From Citrobacter sp. Cu233 (GTDB taxonomy: Bacteria > Pseudomonadota > Gammaproteobacteria > Enterobacterales > Enterobacteriaceae), in assembly GCF_030332225.1 (NCBI RefSeq), contig NZ_JAOWIF010000042.1, positions 154,176 through 218,175 of the forward strand: DNA of 64,000 bases. The letters are read 5' to 3'. Below, piece after piece: positions 9,045 through 18,401 of the stretch (within the stretch, counting starts at the first letter, position 1; each line of letters begins with the position of its first letter). The notes under the pieces are model-generated. The model did no database searches. It saw nothing but the letters and a program-made list of their open reading frames with translations, and was not told where the DNA came from. The position numbers and the translations under genes were made by a program.

Positions 9045-10310
9045 ATGGATATTAATGCCATTGAGCGACAGAGTAGTACCCCCGGACTGATTAGCGGAAC
9101 CATGTTGGTTATCGCAACCGTTGTGGGTGGCGGGATGTTTTCCCTGCCGATTGCGATGGCCGGCGTATGGTTTCCCGGTGCCTCTGTTATTCTTCTTTTT
9201 ATTGCCATCATGATGTTATTAACCGGTCTGATGCTGGTCGAAGTTAACCTGCATTATGGCGCTGGTGCCAGTTTTAATACCTTTACCTAGGATTTATTAG
9301 GCCGAAAGTGGAATATCGTAGTCGGTATCGCTTTCGGCTTTGTGCTGTATATTCTGACCTATGCCTATATTTCTGGTTCGTCGGCAGTGATGGCGCAAAC
9401 CGTGTTCAAATACAGCGGCGTGCGCTTTCCGGCGAATATCTCGGTGGTGATTGTCAGTATGCTGGTCGGGGCGATTGCCTGGTACAGCTCACTGCTGGTT
9501 GGACGCATCACCACCGTGTTGATTATCGGTAAATTTATCGCGTTCTTTGCCACCTTCTCCGGGCTGGTGGGTCATATCGAAGTGGCGAAGCTCGTGGACA
9601 GCGTGGCGGTAGCGCTGCCGAATTCGCAGTACCTGCCGTACATTCTGATGACGCTGCCGTTCTGTATTATCTCGTTTGGTTTTCACGGTAACGTGCCGAG
9701 CCTGGTCAAACTGTATGGCAAGGGCGGTATCTCACATATTACGCGTTCTATTATCATCGGTACGCTGTTTGCCCTGCTGCTGTATATCTTCTGGCTGGGT
9801 GTCACGATGGGCAACATCAGCCGTTCCTCGTTCCCGCCGATTATCGCCAAAGGTGGCAATATTGATGTCTTTGTCGAGGCCATCAGCGGGTTGTTCACCA
9901 GCCGCTATATGGACCTGATCCTGACCTTCTTCGGCAACTTCGCGGTGGCCAGTTCCCTGCTGGCGGCAACCCTTGGTCTGTTCGATTACATCGCCGACCT
10001 GTTTCACTTCCCGGATAACGGCGTGGGCCGCCTGAAAACTGCGCTGGTGACCTATTTCCCGCCAGCCGCCGTGTGCTTCTTCTTCCCGAACGGTTTTGTG
10101 CACGCGATTGGCTACGCCGGTCTGGCCTTTACCATCTGGAGTGTGATCCTGCCGCCGTTCCTGGTGAAAGCCGCGCGGAAGCGTTTTCCGACGGCCACGT
10201 ATACAGCGCCCTGCAACAACACCGTGCTCAACCTGGTGATTATCTGCGGAGCGGTTGTCTACCTGACGGTTGTTCTGGACGTATTGGGTCTGCTGCCAAC
10301 GTTTCGTTAG
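9045..10310 (+). pseudogene. tutB: Tyrosine permease tutB, interrupted by an in-frame amber codon
   Basis: A tyrosine-specific transporter of the aromatic amino acid permease family (TyrP, Mtr, TnaB), with about eleven membrane spans. The reading frame runs 422 codons, the full expected length, but codon 82 (9288-9290) is TAG between NTFT and DLLG. The frame is intact on both sides, so this is a single base change, most likely from a Lys (AAG) or Gln (CAG) codon. The first part would give an 81-residue fragment with two spans; translation could restart at Met within the second part (9342) to make a protein lacking the first spans. Without readthrough or an amber suppressor, transport should be lost. 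A sequencing error is possible. The gene lies downstream of tpl as in C. freundii. Confidence 0.9.
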
Positions 10311-10321
10311 ACGGAGTCAAA

Positions 10322-11179
10322 ATGAAAAACGTGTTGTCTGTTCAGTCGTCAGTCGTTTATGGCTATGCCGGGAACAAGGCCGCGGTGTTGCCGATGCAGC
10401 TCTCGGGGATCGATGTCTGGCCGTTTTACACCGTACAGTTTTCTAACCATACCCAGTACGGGATATGGCAGGGGATGGCGATGCCGCCCGGTGAGCTGAG
10501 TGCGATCATCAGCGGGCTGGACGATCTGCAAAAACTCGCCCAGTGCGATGCCGTGTTGTCGGGTTATCTCGGTGATAAACGTCATTGCGAGGAGGTAAAG
10601 CACGCGGTCACCACTCTTCGTCAGCGTAACCCGCAGGCGCTCTACTTTTGCGATCCGGTGATGGGCGATCCGCAAAAAGGCTGCATTGTCGCGCAGGGCG
10701 TGGAGTCCTTTTTTGTCGATGACGCGATCCAACTGGCCGACATAATGGGGCCAAATCTCTATGAACTGGGTGTGCTGACGGGCAGACAGCTGCGTAGTTT
10801 TGACGAAGTGGTGGAAGCGGCGCAGCAGCTGGTGGCGTGGGGTGTGAAGAAGGTGCTGGTGAAACATCTCGGCGACTGCTCGCGTGATAATCAGACGTTT
10901 GAAATGCTGCTGGTGACGCCGGAACAGACGTTACACATTGCCAGACCGCTGTATACCTTTGCCAAAATGCCGGTGGGTGTTGGGGATCTGATTTGCAGTG
11001 TGATGCTGGCCTCACTGCTCAATGGTTATGCGGACAAGCTGGCGCTGGAGCGGACCACCAGTGTTGTCGATGCGGTGATGCGGCTGACGAAAGAGCGAGA
11101 CTCGTATGAACTGCGGCTGATAGACGCGCGTCATCAGATTATGGACCCACAGGTTCGCTATCTGGCAACGGTGATCTGA
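10322..11179 (+). CDS. PdxY-like pyridoxal kinase of the tpl cluster
   Basis: A 285-residue protein starting MKNVLSVQSSVVYGYAGN at 10322, 11 nt after tutB with GGAG before the ATG; a longer frame opens upstream but overlaps tutB. It belongs to the ribokinase-like pyridoxal kinase family: the N-terminal SSVVYGYAGN substrate loop, CDPVMGD (about residues 114-120), PNLYE, and the GVGDL motif that replaces GTGD at the ATP site, as in PdxY. E. coli PdxY is 287 residues and phosphorylates pyridoxal. Tyrosine phenol-lyase needs PLP, so a dedicated kinase beside it makes sense. The genome should also have the normal pdxY elsewhere; this would be a second, more divergent copy. Confidence 0.85.
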   Translation: MKNVLSVQSSVVYGYAGNKAAVLPMQLSGIDVWPFYTVQFSNHTQYGIWQGMAMPPGELSAIISGLDDLQKLAQCDAVLSGYLGDKRHCEEVKHAVTTLRQRNPQALYFCDPVMGDPQKGCIVAQGVESFFVDDAIQLADIMGPNLYELGVLTGRQLRSFDEVVEAAQQLVAWGVKKVLVKHLGDCSRDNQTFEMLLVTPEQTLHIARPLYTFAKMPVGVGDLICSVMLASLLNGYADKLALERTTSVVDAVMRLTKERDSYELRLIDARHQIMDPQVRYLATVI

Positions 11180-11315
11180 CGCCGCAAGGGGGCTATGTGT
11201 TTCTGACATTGCTGCGGTTTCAGCATCCGTTGGTCTACCGTTTTGCGTGGCTTCGTCTGTGGATCAGGGTGTTAAGAGCGTGCAAACTGCGAAAGTGAAA
11301 GGGGCGTGTTTACGC

Positions 11316-11399
11316 TGCTGCCGGATGCGGCGCTTACGCCTTATCCGGCCTATACATGAGTGTGAAACGTAGGCCGGGTAAGCGAAGCGCCATCTGGCG
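11316..11399. repeat. REP pair (BIME)
   Basis: Two REP units in opposite orientation, 11320-11349 and about 11369-11397. Each has the GCCGGAT...ATCCGGC or GCCGGGT...CTGGC palindrome typical of enteric bacteria. They sit between the convergent pdxY-like gene and the lactate permease unit. Confidence 0.8.
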
Positions 11400-11586
11400 T
11401 TACACGCGGAAGTAGCGTGGTGGAATCAACGCAGAGAAAGCGTCGAACTTCTTCACCATCTTTTTCCAGAACAACATAACAACTATCCTCGATTTGAAAC
11501 ATCGGCGCTATTTTAGTCAGCGCCGACAAATCGTAAAGCCAATGGCGTCGTTCCGATCTCAAGGCGGTGTAAACCTTTTTGGTCAC
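11350..11586 (-). CDS. Doubtful small ORF downstream of the lactate permease
   Basis: A 78-codon frame from a GTG at 11586, 48 nt after the permease stop and in the same direction. The translation up to about residue 62 looks like a plausible protein (RRHWLYDLSALTKIAPMFQI, then VLEKDGEEVRRFLCVDS), but the last 16 codons run into the REP pair, which supplies the stop. No Shine-Dalgarno is visible. It may be a small gene whose end was altered by REP insertion, or a chance frame. I recognise no family. Confidence 0.3.
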   Translation of the reverse strand: MTKKVYTALRSERRHWLYDLSALTKIAPMFQIEDSCYVVLEKDGEEVRRFLCVDSTTLLPRVTPDGASLTRPTFHTHV

Positions 11587-11634
11587 TATGCCGTCAAAAA
11601 CGATTGCCGCGAATTTGACGGGGTTGACAATGGA

Positions 11635-13188
11635 TTACGCCATAAACCAGTAATAAAAGAGACCGACTTTCAGGCCGAGGATCACAATGTAGGCGCAGCA
11701 GTATTTCATAGTGCCGGACATTATCTGGTTGGCCTGACCGTCCATTTTGGTGGCCGAAACCGCAATGGCGATGCTTTGCGGCGAGATCATTTTCCCACCC
11801 GTTGCGCCAGAGGTGTTAGCCGCCGCCAGCCAGTTGGGATCGATATGCAGTTTACTGGCGGCAATGGTTTGCAGTTTACCAAACAGAATATTCGAGTTGG
11901 TGTCGCTGCCGGTCACAAACGTGCCCAGTGCGCCGATGACCGGGGCAAGGAAAACGTACGAACTGCCGGTCAGATCGACAATCGACTGGGCCAGCGTGGA
12001 GATAATCCCGCTGAGATCCATCACCGTGGCCAGCGCGACGATCGCCATAATCGCGACGATAGAGTTTTTAAGCTGGAAAATAGTTTTGATAAATACTTCC
12101 AGCATCCCGCGTGCAGATGCTCCCTGAATAAAACCACCGATAATGGTCGCAAAGATGATCAACATTCCTGGTGTGGTCACCCATTCCACTTTCAGCGCCA
12201 GGGTTTGGCCATCGGCCAGCGTGAAATGCAGCACGGAGGCCAGTTGTGACGCTGCGGCTTTTACTGACGGGAACAACGGTGAGCACAACAGGATAAACAC
12301 GAAAATGAACAGATAAATAGAGCCAACGCGGAACAACACTTTTGCCGAGCGCGGTGTGGTTTCGCGGGTATGGCTGACTTCAATTCGCCACTCGGGATCG
12401 GTTTTCCCTTTGCGCAGGCGACTGGCAATGGCCACAGCAAACAGGCTGACCAGGCTACCGGCAAAGGCGGGTAATTCCGCGCCAAGATGAATAGCGACAA
12501 AATATTGCGGAACCAGCGTGGTGATGCCACAAATCAGCGTGATCAGAAATACGCCGCGAATAGCCTTCAGGCCGCCGCCAATAATACAAATAATCACAAA
12601 CGGCAGCAGGATATTAAACAGCGCGAGCTGCAGAATAATGGTTCCGCCTAAGGTATAAACCGGCAGGTTAACCTGTTCCGCCAGAATAGAAACCGGGATC
12701 CCGACTGCACCGAATGCAGTGGGAACGGTATTTGCCACCAGGGAGGCAATCGCCGCCTTCAGCGGGTTGAATCCCAGCGCGATAAGAATGCCGATCGGAA
12801 TGGCGACCGCCGTGCCATAACCCGCCGCGGCTTCCAGGAACCCGCCAAAACACCATGAAATCAGCAGCACCTGAATACGCTTATCTTCGCTAATGCTGGC
12901 GAGAATATCGCGCAGAATATCCAGCGCTTTGGTTGCCTGCATGACGTTATAACTAAAGATAGCGCCGAGGATCACAATCACGATCGGCCATAATCCCTTC
13001 AGTGCGCCATAGCCTATCGCGGCTTTCAGATTCTGTACCGGCATCGCCCAGAATATCGCTGATAGCGCGGCGGTGAATACCAGAGAGATCAACACAGAAT
13101 AATGGATGGGCATTTTCAATTTCAGTATTAAAAATACCATTAGCAGTAAAGGAGAGAGTGCCAGGGCAAACATAAAATATTCGTTCAT
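11635..13188 (-). CDS. L-lactate permease (LldP/LutP family)
   Basis: A 517-residue inner-membrane transporter starting MNEYFMFALAL at 13188, with AGGA 7 nt upstream; a start seven codons earlier lacks a good ribosome site. About twelve or more hydrophobic spans cover the whole length. The conserved GGFLEAAAGYGTAVAIP block and the GTFVTGSDTNSN block are hallmarks of lactate permeases, which import L-lactate (also D-lactate and glycolate) with protons. E. coli LldP is 551 residues, so this is a shorter relative. It is divergent from the lutABC lactate oxidation genes across 588 nt, so uptake and oxidation are likely co-regulated. Confidence 0.88.
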   Translation of the reverse strand: MNEYFMFALALSPLLLMVFLILKLKMPIHYSVLISLVFTAALSAIFWAMPVQNLKAAIGYGALKGLWPIVIVILGAIFSYNVMQATKALDILRDILASISEDKRIQVLLISWCFGGFLEAAAGYGTAVAIPIGILIALGFNPLKAAIASLVANTVPTAFGAVGIPVSILAEQVNLPVYTLGGTIILQLALFNILLPFVIICIIGGGLKAIRGVFLITLICGITTLVPQYFVAIHLGAELPAFAGSLVSLFAVAIASRLRKGKTDPEWRIEVSHTRETTPRSAKVLFRVGSIYLFIFVFILLCSPLFPSVKAAASQLASVLHFTLADGQTLALKVEWVTTPGMLIIFATIIGGFIQGASARGMLEVFIKTIFQLKNSIVAIMAIVALATVMDLSGIISTLAQSIVDLTGSSYVFLAPVIGALGTFVTGSDTNSNILFGKLQTIAASKLHIDPNWLAAANTSGATGGKMISPQSIAIAVSATKMDGQANQIMSGTMKYCCAYIVILGLKVGLFYYWFMA

Positions 13189-13776
13189 TATTATTCCTGC
13201 TTGGTTCATTAAACCTGATTTATATTTATGGCGGAAAGGCTACATTGGCGTATAAATAAAATATGCAAACTGAATCGCTTCAGTGAATAAAGTAATTATG
13301 ATTAATGGTTTTGTAACTATTGTAATCTTTTAATTAAATACTGCTGCCATACAAATATACTTAAGAGTAAGGTGAATACCTATAAGTAGTTATTTAATAA
13401 CCTTTTTAATAATGATAGTGACGAGGTTAGTCATCACCTGAAACTGTTTTTAAGGTTTTAATGACGCTATGGTTTCCAATATAAAAATGTGAGCAAGGCC
13501 GAAAGAAATAAACATGGGTATTGCATATGCTTGTTGATTAGAGGATTATTTGGTTTTGTCATACAAATGAAAATACAGACGTTTGCGATTGTCCTGATAT
13601 AAGAAGCGGAGAGTCGCCACCAACGGAAAACGATCCGGGCATCACTATGAACTCAGTCATTAGTAAAACCAAAAAACCAAAAAACCGAAAAACTGAGCGT
13701 GATACACGGCTGAACCTTTGCTTGATATAGCGATATCAAGCGCAATAAACAGAAATGAAGCAATGGAGTAGTTATT
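13189..13776. promoter_or_regulatory. Divergent control region between lactate permease and lutABC
   Basis: AT-rich spacer without a gene. At 13720-13728 and 13733-13741 there is a 9-bp inverted repeat (GCTTGATAT / ATATCAAGC) with a 4-nt gap, 36 nt before lutA, a good operator candidate. At about 13675-13702 an AAAAAACC-type unit repeats in tandem two to three times. No GntR- or LysR-type lactate regulator gene is adjacent, so the regulator is elsewhere. Confidence 0.5.
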
Positions 13777-14496
13777 GTGAATGTAAATTTCTTTGTCACC
13801 TGTATTGGTGATGCACTGAAATCACGGATGGCACGAGACTCCGTATTGCTGCTGGAAAAACTGGGCTGCCGCGTGAATTTCCCTGAAAAACAGGGGTGCT
13901 GTGGTCAGCCAGCGATTAACAGCGGTTATATCAAAGAAGCGATCCCAGGGATGAAAAACCTGATCGCCGCCCTGGAAGACAACGACTACCCGATTATCTC
14001 CCCGGCAGGCTCTTGTACCTACGCGGTAAAAAGCTATCCGACCTATCTGGCGGATGAACCCGAATGGGCGCTACGTGCTGAGAACGTTGCCGCTCGTATG
14101 CAGGATCTGACCTCTTTTATCGTTAACAAACTGGGCGTGGTGGATGTCGGCGCCAGCCTGCAGGGCCGGGCGGTGTATCACCCTTCCTGTAGCCTGACCC
14201 GCAAGCTGGGTGTAAAGGATGAGCCGCTCACGCTGCTGAAAAATGTGCGTGGGCTGGAATTACTGACCTTTGCCGATCAGGACACTTGCTGCGGGTTTGG
14301 CGGAACATTCTCGGTCAAAATGGCTGAGATATCGGGCGAGATGGTGAAAGAAAAAGTCTTACATCTGATGGATGCGAAGCCGGAATATTTGATCGGGGCT
14401 GATGTCAGTTGCTTGCTCAACATTGGCGGCCGACTGCAGCGTGAAGGGCAACCGGTCAAAGTGATGCATATTGCTGAAGTGCTGATGAGCCGCTGA
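13777..14496 (+). CDS. lutA: Lactate utilization protein A, Fe-S oxidoreductase subunit
   Basis: A 239-residue homologue of E. coli YkgE and Bacillus LutA; recalled YkgE matches almost throughout and has the same length. It carries two CCG domains: CCGQPAINSG near residues 41-50 and CCGFGGTFSV near 172-181, cysteine motifs that bind Fe-S clusters in this oxidoreductase family. LutABC together oxidise L-lactate to pyruvate. The start is GTG at 13777 with GGAG 8 nt upstream, giving MNVNFF as in E. coli. It is the first gene of the lutABC operon, 10 nt before lutB. Confidence 0.93.
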   Translation: MNVNFFVTCIGDALKSRMARDSVLLLEKLGCRVNFPEKQGCCGQPAINSGYIKEAIPGMKNLIAALEDNDYPIISPAGSCTYAVKSYPTYLADEPEWALRAENVAARMQDLTSFIVNKLGVVDVGASLQGRAVYHPSCSLTRKLGVKDEPLTLLKNVRGLELLTFADQDTCCGFGGTFSVKMAEISGEMVKEKVLHLMDAKPEYLIGADVSCLLNIGGRLQREGQPVKVMHIAEVLMSR

Positions 14497-14506
14497 GGGG
14501 AATGAG

Positions 14507-15934
14507 ATGTCGATTAAAACCAGCGATGTAGAGTTTAAACTGCGCATTCGTCAGCAGATAGAAGATCCGATCATGCGCAAAGCCGTGGCCAATGCGCAGG
14601 AGCGTATCGGCGCGAATCGCCAGAAAATGGTCGATGAATTAGGCCACTGGGAAGACTGGCGCGATCGTGCCAGCCAGATCCGCGATCACGTTCTGAGCAA
14701 CCTCGACGCTTACCTGTATCAGCTCTCAGAAAAAGTGACGGAAAACGGCGGCCACGTCTATTTTGCCAAAACGAAAGAAGAGGCCACCCGCTACATTTTG
14801 CAGGTCGCGCAGAGTAAAAATGCGAAGAAGGTGGTGAAGTCCAAGTCGATGGTGACCGAAGAGATCGGCGTCAACCATGTGCTGCAGGATGCCGGGATCC
14901 AGGTGATCGAAACCGACCTGGGTGAATACATTCTGCAACTGGATCAGGACCCGCCTTCGCACGTCGTGGTTCCGGCTATTCATAAAGATCGTTATCAGAT
15001 CCGCCGCGTGTTGCACGAGCGCCTGGGATACGATGGCCCGGAAACGCCAGAAGCGATGACCTTGTTCATCCGCCAGAAGATCCGCGAGGATTTCCTGAGT
15101 GCTGAAATTGGCATTACCGGTTGTAACTTTGCCGTCGCGGAAACCGGTTCTGTTTGCCTGGTGACCAACGAAGGCAACGCGCGGATGTGTACCACGTTGC
15201 CGAAAACGCACATTGCGGTGATGGGGATGGAGCGTATCGCGCCGACGTTCGCCGATGTGGATGTGCTGATCACCATGCTGGCGCGCAGTGCTGTAGGGGC
15301 TCGTCTGACAGGCTATAACACCTGGCTGACCGGCCCGCGTGAGGCGGATAACGTTGATGGACCAGAAGAGTTCCACCTGGTAATTGTCGATAACGGCCGT
15401 TCGCAGGTGCTCGGTTCTGAGTTTCGTGATGTACTGCGCTGCATACGCTGTGGGGCCTGTATGAACACCTGTCCGGCCTACCGCCATATTGGTGGACACG
15501 GGTATGGCTCAATCTATCCCGGTCCTATCGGCGCGGTGATTTCTCCGTTGCTCGGCGGCTATAAAGATTTCAAAGATCTGCCGTATGCCTGTTCGCTCTG
15601 CACGGCCTGCGACAGCGTTTGTCCGGTACGTATTCCGTTGTCAAAACTGATCCTGCGTCATCGTCGCGTTATGGCTGAAGAGGGTATTACCCCGAAAGCC
15701 GAGCGCCGGGCGATAAAAATGTTCGCGTATGCCAATAGTCATCCAGGGCTTTGGAAAGTGGGGATGATGGCGGGCGCGCATGCGGCGAGCTGGTTTATCA
15801 ATGGCGGTAAAACGCCGCTCAAGGTTGGCGCGATTGGTGACTGGATGGAGGCGCGCGATCTGCCTGATGCTGACGGCGAGAGCTTCCGCAGCTGGTTTAA
15901 GAAACATCAGGCGCAGGAGAAAAAGAATGGATAA
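14507..15934 (+). CDS. lutB: Lactate utilization protein B, ferredoxin-like subunit
   Basis: A 475-residue homologue of YkgF/LutB. The N-terminal 300 residues form the LUD domain; two 4Fe-4S cysteine clusters follow, CIRCGACMNTCP near 311-322 and CSLCTACDSVCP near 363-374. It passes electrons within the LutABC lactate-oxidising complex. GGGAATGAG provides a Shine-Dalgarno. Its last codons overlap the start of lutC by 8 nt, so the two are co-translated. Confidence 0.93.
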   Translation: MSIKTSDVEFKLRIRQQIEDPIMRKAVANAQERIGANRQKMVDELGHWEDWRDRASQIRDHVLSNLDAYLYQLSEKVTENGGHVYFAKTKEEATRYILQVAQSKNAKKVVKSKSMVTEEIGVNHVLQDAGIQVIETDLGEYILQLDQDPPSHVVVPAIHKDRYQIRRVLHERLGYDGPETPEAMTLFIRQKIREDFLSAEIGITGCNFAVAETGSVCLVTNEGNARMCTTLPKTHIAVMGMERIAPTFADVDVLITMLARSAVGARLTGYNTWLTGPREADNVDGPEEFHLVIVDNGRSQVLGSEFRDVLRCIRCGACMNTCPAYRHIGGHGYGSIYPGPIGAVISPLLGGYKDFKDLPYACSLCTACDSVCPVRIPLSKLILRHRRVMAEEGITPKAERRAIKMFAYANSHPGLWKVGMMAGAHAASWFINGGKTPLKVGAIGDWMEARDLPDADGESFRSWFKKHQAQEKKNG

Positions 15935-16622
15935 CCGTACCGCGTTTTTAAACACTATCGCCCAGGCGCTGGGCCGCCCGTTGCGCTTCGAACCGCAAGC
16001 GGATGCCGCGCCGGTGAACAACTATGCCAACGAGCGCCTGACCGAACTTAGCCCGCAGCAGCGCTGCGATGCGTTTATCCAGTTTGCCAGCGAGGTCATG
16101 CTGGCACATTGTGAACTGACCAGTGAGGCGCAGGCTGCGGAAACGGCATTACGGCTGTGTGCCGGGTTAGGACAACAACCGGTGGTGCTCAGTGGTGACA
16201 ACCGGTTGGTGGAACTGGGGATAACCGAACGCTTGCAGCAGGAATGCAACGCCGTGGTCTGGGACCCGGCTCGCGGGGCAGAGAATATTACCCTGGCCGA
16301 GCAGGCGAAAGTCGGTGTGGTGTATGCCGAGTACGGCTTAACGGAGTCCGGCGGCGTGGTGCTGTTTTCCGCACCGGAGCGCGGGCGCTCCCTGAGCCTG
16401 TTGCCGGAGTCCTCGATTTTCGTGCTGCGTAAAAGCACCCTCCTGCCGCGCGTGGCGCAGCTGGCAGAAAAACTGCATCAGAAGGCGCAGGCCGGTGAGC
16501 GGATGCCGTCGTGTATTAACATCATCAGTGGACCCAGCTCGACGGCGGATATTGAGCTTATCAAGGTGGTTGGGGTGCATGGCCCGGTGAAGGCGGTGTA
16601 TCTGATTATTGAGGATTGTTGA
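15927..16622 (+). CDS. lutC: Lactate utilization protein C
   Basis: A 231-residue homologue of YkgG/LutC, made of one LUD domain. The start is ATG at 15927 (MDNRTAFLNT), overlapping the end of lutB by 8 nt and preceded by CAGGAG; a longer frame opens in lutB but is not needed. Typical features are the GVVYAEYGLTESGGVV segment and the C-terminal SGPSSTADIELIKVVGVHGP motif. It is the third part of the lactate oxidation complex and the last gene of the operon; a bidirectional terminator follows. Confidence 0.92.
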   Translation: MDNRTAFLNTIAQALGRPLRFEPQADAAPVNNYANERLTELSPQQRCDAFIQFASEVMLAHCELTSEAQAAETALRLCAGLGQQPVVLSGDNRLVELGITERLQQECNAVVWDPARGAENITLAEQAKVGVVYAEYGLTESGGVVLFSAPERGRSLSLLPESSIFVLRKSTLLPRVAQLAEKLHQKAQAGERMPSCINIISGPSSTADIELIKVVGVHGPVKAVYLIIEDC

Positions 16623-16636
16623 GGCAGGATGGAAAA

Positions 16637-16663
16637 CCGCTCTGGCGCTATAGGCCAGAGCGG
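16637..16663. terminator. Bidirectional terminator lutC / gntP
   Basis: CCGCTCTGGC (16637-16646) pairs with GCCAGAGCGG (16654-16663) around a 7-nt loop, between convergent lutC and gntP. Confidence 0.8.
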
Positions 16664-16671
16664 TATCGATG

Positions 16672-18015
16672 TTATGCAATCATGCTGATGATCAACACGA
16701 TTATCAACCCAACCACGGAGTTCACCAGCTCCAGCAGACCCCAGGTTTTCAACGTGTCTTTCACTGACAGGTCAAAGTAACCTTTGAACAGCCAGAACGA
16801 GGCATCGTTGATATGCGTCAGGGTGTTAGAACCCGCCGCAGTGGCCAGCACCAGTAACGCCGGATCGACACCCACCAGTTGACCGGTTGCCGGGTCGAGG
16901 ATTGCTGCGCTAATAATCCCCGCCGCCGTCATTGCCGACACCACGCCCTGGCCGGTTGCCAGACGGATCAGCACGGTGATCAGCCACGCCATGATATACG
17001 GAGAAATATTGCCGTGTGACATCAGCATGCCGATCGTATCACCAATACCAGTATCGATAATGGTTTGCTTCAGTACACCACCCGCGCCGATGATCAGGAT
17101 CACCATGGCGATGCTTTTCACTGCGTTTTCAAAGGCGTTCATGACCCACTGCATGTCATGGCCGCGTGCGGTACCAAACAGCACGAAGGCGACAATCATG
17201 GCAATGAACATTGCGATTGGGGAAGAGCCTAAGAAGTTGACCACTTCCCACGCTTGTGTCCCTTTGACCAGCCAGATGTTAGCGATGGTGGTGGAAATCA
17301 TGATGATCGCCGGGATCAGCGGTACCAGAATCGACACACCGAATGATGGCAGGTTGTTCTGGTCAACCGGTACATCGGCTTTCATAAATGAAGGCGTTGG
17401 GCGTTCAAGGTTACCGAGGAATTTCGGCAGGATCAGACCCGCGCAGATAACGCTCGGAATAGTGACCAGAATACCGTAGATATAGACCATACCCATGTCG
17501 GCACCATAGGCGTTTACCAGTGCCACCGGGCCCGGCTGCGGCGGGAACAGTGAGTGTGCGGTGGTCGCTGCAGCGACGGCCGGAATGGCCAGTTTCAGGA
17601 ACGGGATCTTCGCTTCTGCGGCAATGACGATCACCAGCGGCGCCAGCATAATAAAGGCAACTTCGTAGAACATCGCCAGGCCGAAGATCAGGCCGATAAT
17701 GATCACCGATAGCTGCACATAACGCAGGCCGAGTCGCGCCAGCAGCGTATGGGCAATCTGATGTGCCGCCCCGGAATCGACCATCAGTTTACCGATGACC
17801 GCACCGAACACCACGATAATTGCCAGTTCACCCAACGTACTGCCGAAACCGGATTTCATGGTGTGCAGCAGCTCCATTAAATCCATCCCCGCCAACATGC
17901 CGACAGAGAGTGCCGCCAGTAGCAGGGCGACCATTGAGTTTATTTTGAAACGCAAATTGAGCACCAGCATGAGGCCGATGCCGAATACAACCCACAGAAT
18001 ATTGAGAACGTGCAT
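16672..18015 (-). CDS. gntP: High-affinity gluconate / fructuronate permease
   Basis: A 447-residue inner-membrane protein of the GntP family, about 12-14 spans. The start is ATG at 18015 ([10 protein letters not shown]); 19 further in-frame codons upstream are probably not translated. The family blocks [18 protein letters not shown] and [20 protein letters not shown] are present. In E. coli GntP takes up gluconate and fructuronate and is controlled by UxuR and CRP. The divergent uxuAB genes and the palindromes between them support the same control here. Confidence 0.95.
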   Translation of the reverse strand: MHVLNILWVVFGIGLMLVLNLRFKINSMVALLLAALSVGMLAGMDLMELLHTMKSGFGSTLGELAIIVVFGAVIGKLMVDSGAAHQIAHTLLARLGLRYVQLSVIIIGLIFGLAMFYEVAFIMLAPLVIVIAAEAKIPFLKLAIPAVAAATTAHSLFPPQPGPVALVNAYGADMGMVYIYGILVTIPSVICAGLILPKFLGNLERPTPSFMKADVPVDQNNLPSFGVSILVPLIPAIIMISTTIANIWLVKGTQAWEVVNFLGSSPIAMFIAMIVAFVLFGTARGHDMQWVMNAFENAVKSIAMVILIIGAGGVLKQTIIDTGIGDTIGMLMSHGNISPYIMAWLITVLIRLATGQGVVSAMTAAGIISAAILDPATGQLVGVDPALLVLATAAGSNTLTHINDASFWLFKGYFDLSVKDTLKTWGLLELVNSVVGLIIVLIISMIA

Positions 18016-18401
18016 AAAACGTCTACCTTGTTTTGGTTGAACTATTATGATTTTGGTTGAGATGTTACACATATTGGTTAACCATTGATGCGATGAATGT
18101 CACAATCCATATTCAATGTTGACATTGATAACAGACTGTTCCCTTTCAGGCCGCGCCTTGCAGGTCCTTTCCTCTAAACTTCATCACGTTACCTCACTAT
18201 TCGTGTCAGACCACTGATACCGTTTTTGTGATTTGGTTAACCAATTTTGTTGTTTAGGTTGACATGTAGGGGCGAAAGGTAGAATTTATGCACCATGTCG
18301 TCCGGTTTGTTGGCGTAATGCGTTGAGCACTCCGGCAGTTGAGTAAGTCGTGGCTCGCGGTGTTTGCGTCGGGGGCCAACAATGTGAAGAGGTTAAAAAG
18401 C
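18016..18401. promoter_or_regulatory. gntP-uxuA control region with UxuR palindromes and CRP site
   Basis: TGGTTAACCA palindromes at 18075-18084 and, longer, TTGGTTAACCAA at 18233-18244 fit the UxuR/ExuR operator form. TGCGA-TGAATG-TCACA at 18089-18104 is a CRP site with one mismatch, beside the gntP-proximal operator. No gene lies in this gap. Confidence 0.7.

Noticed and set aside
11494-12249. Open frame of 251 codons opposite the lactate permease
   Set aside because: Its sequence is His/Asn/Arg-rich and lies on the reverse of a clearly recognised permease.
13675-13702. Tandem A/C-rich units as a CRISPR
   Set aside because: The units are 8 bp, adjacent and without spacers.
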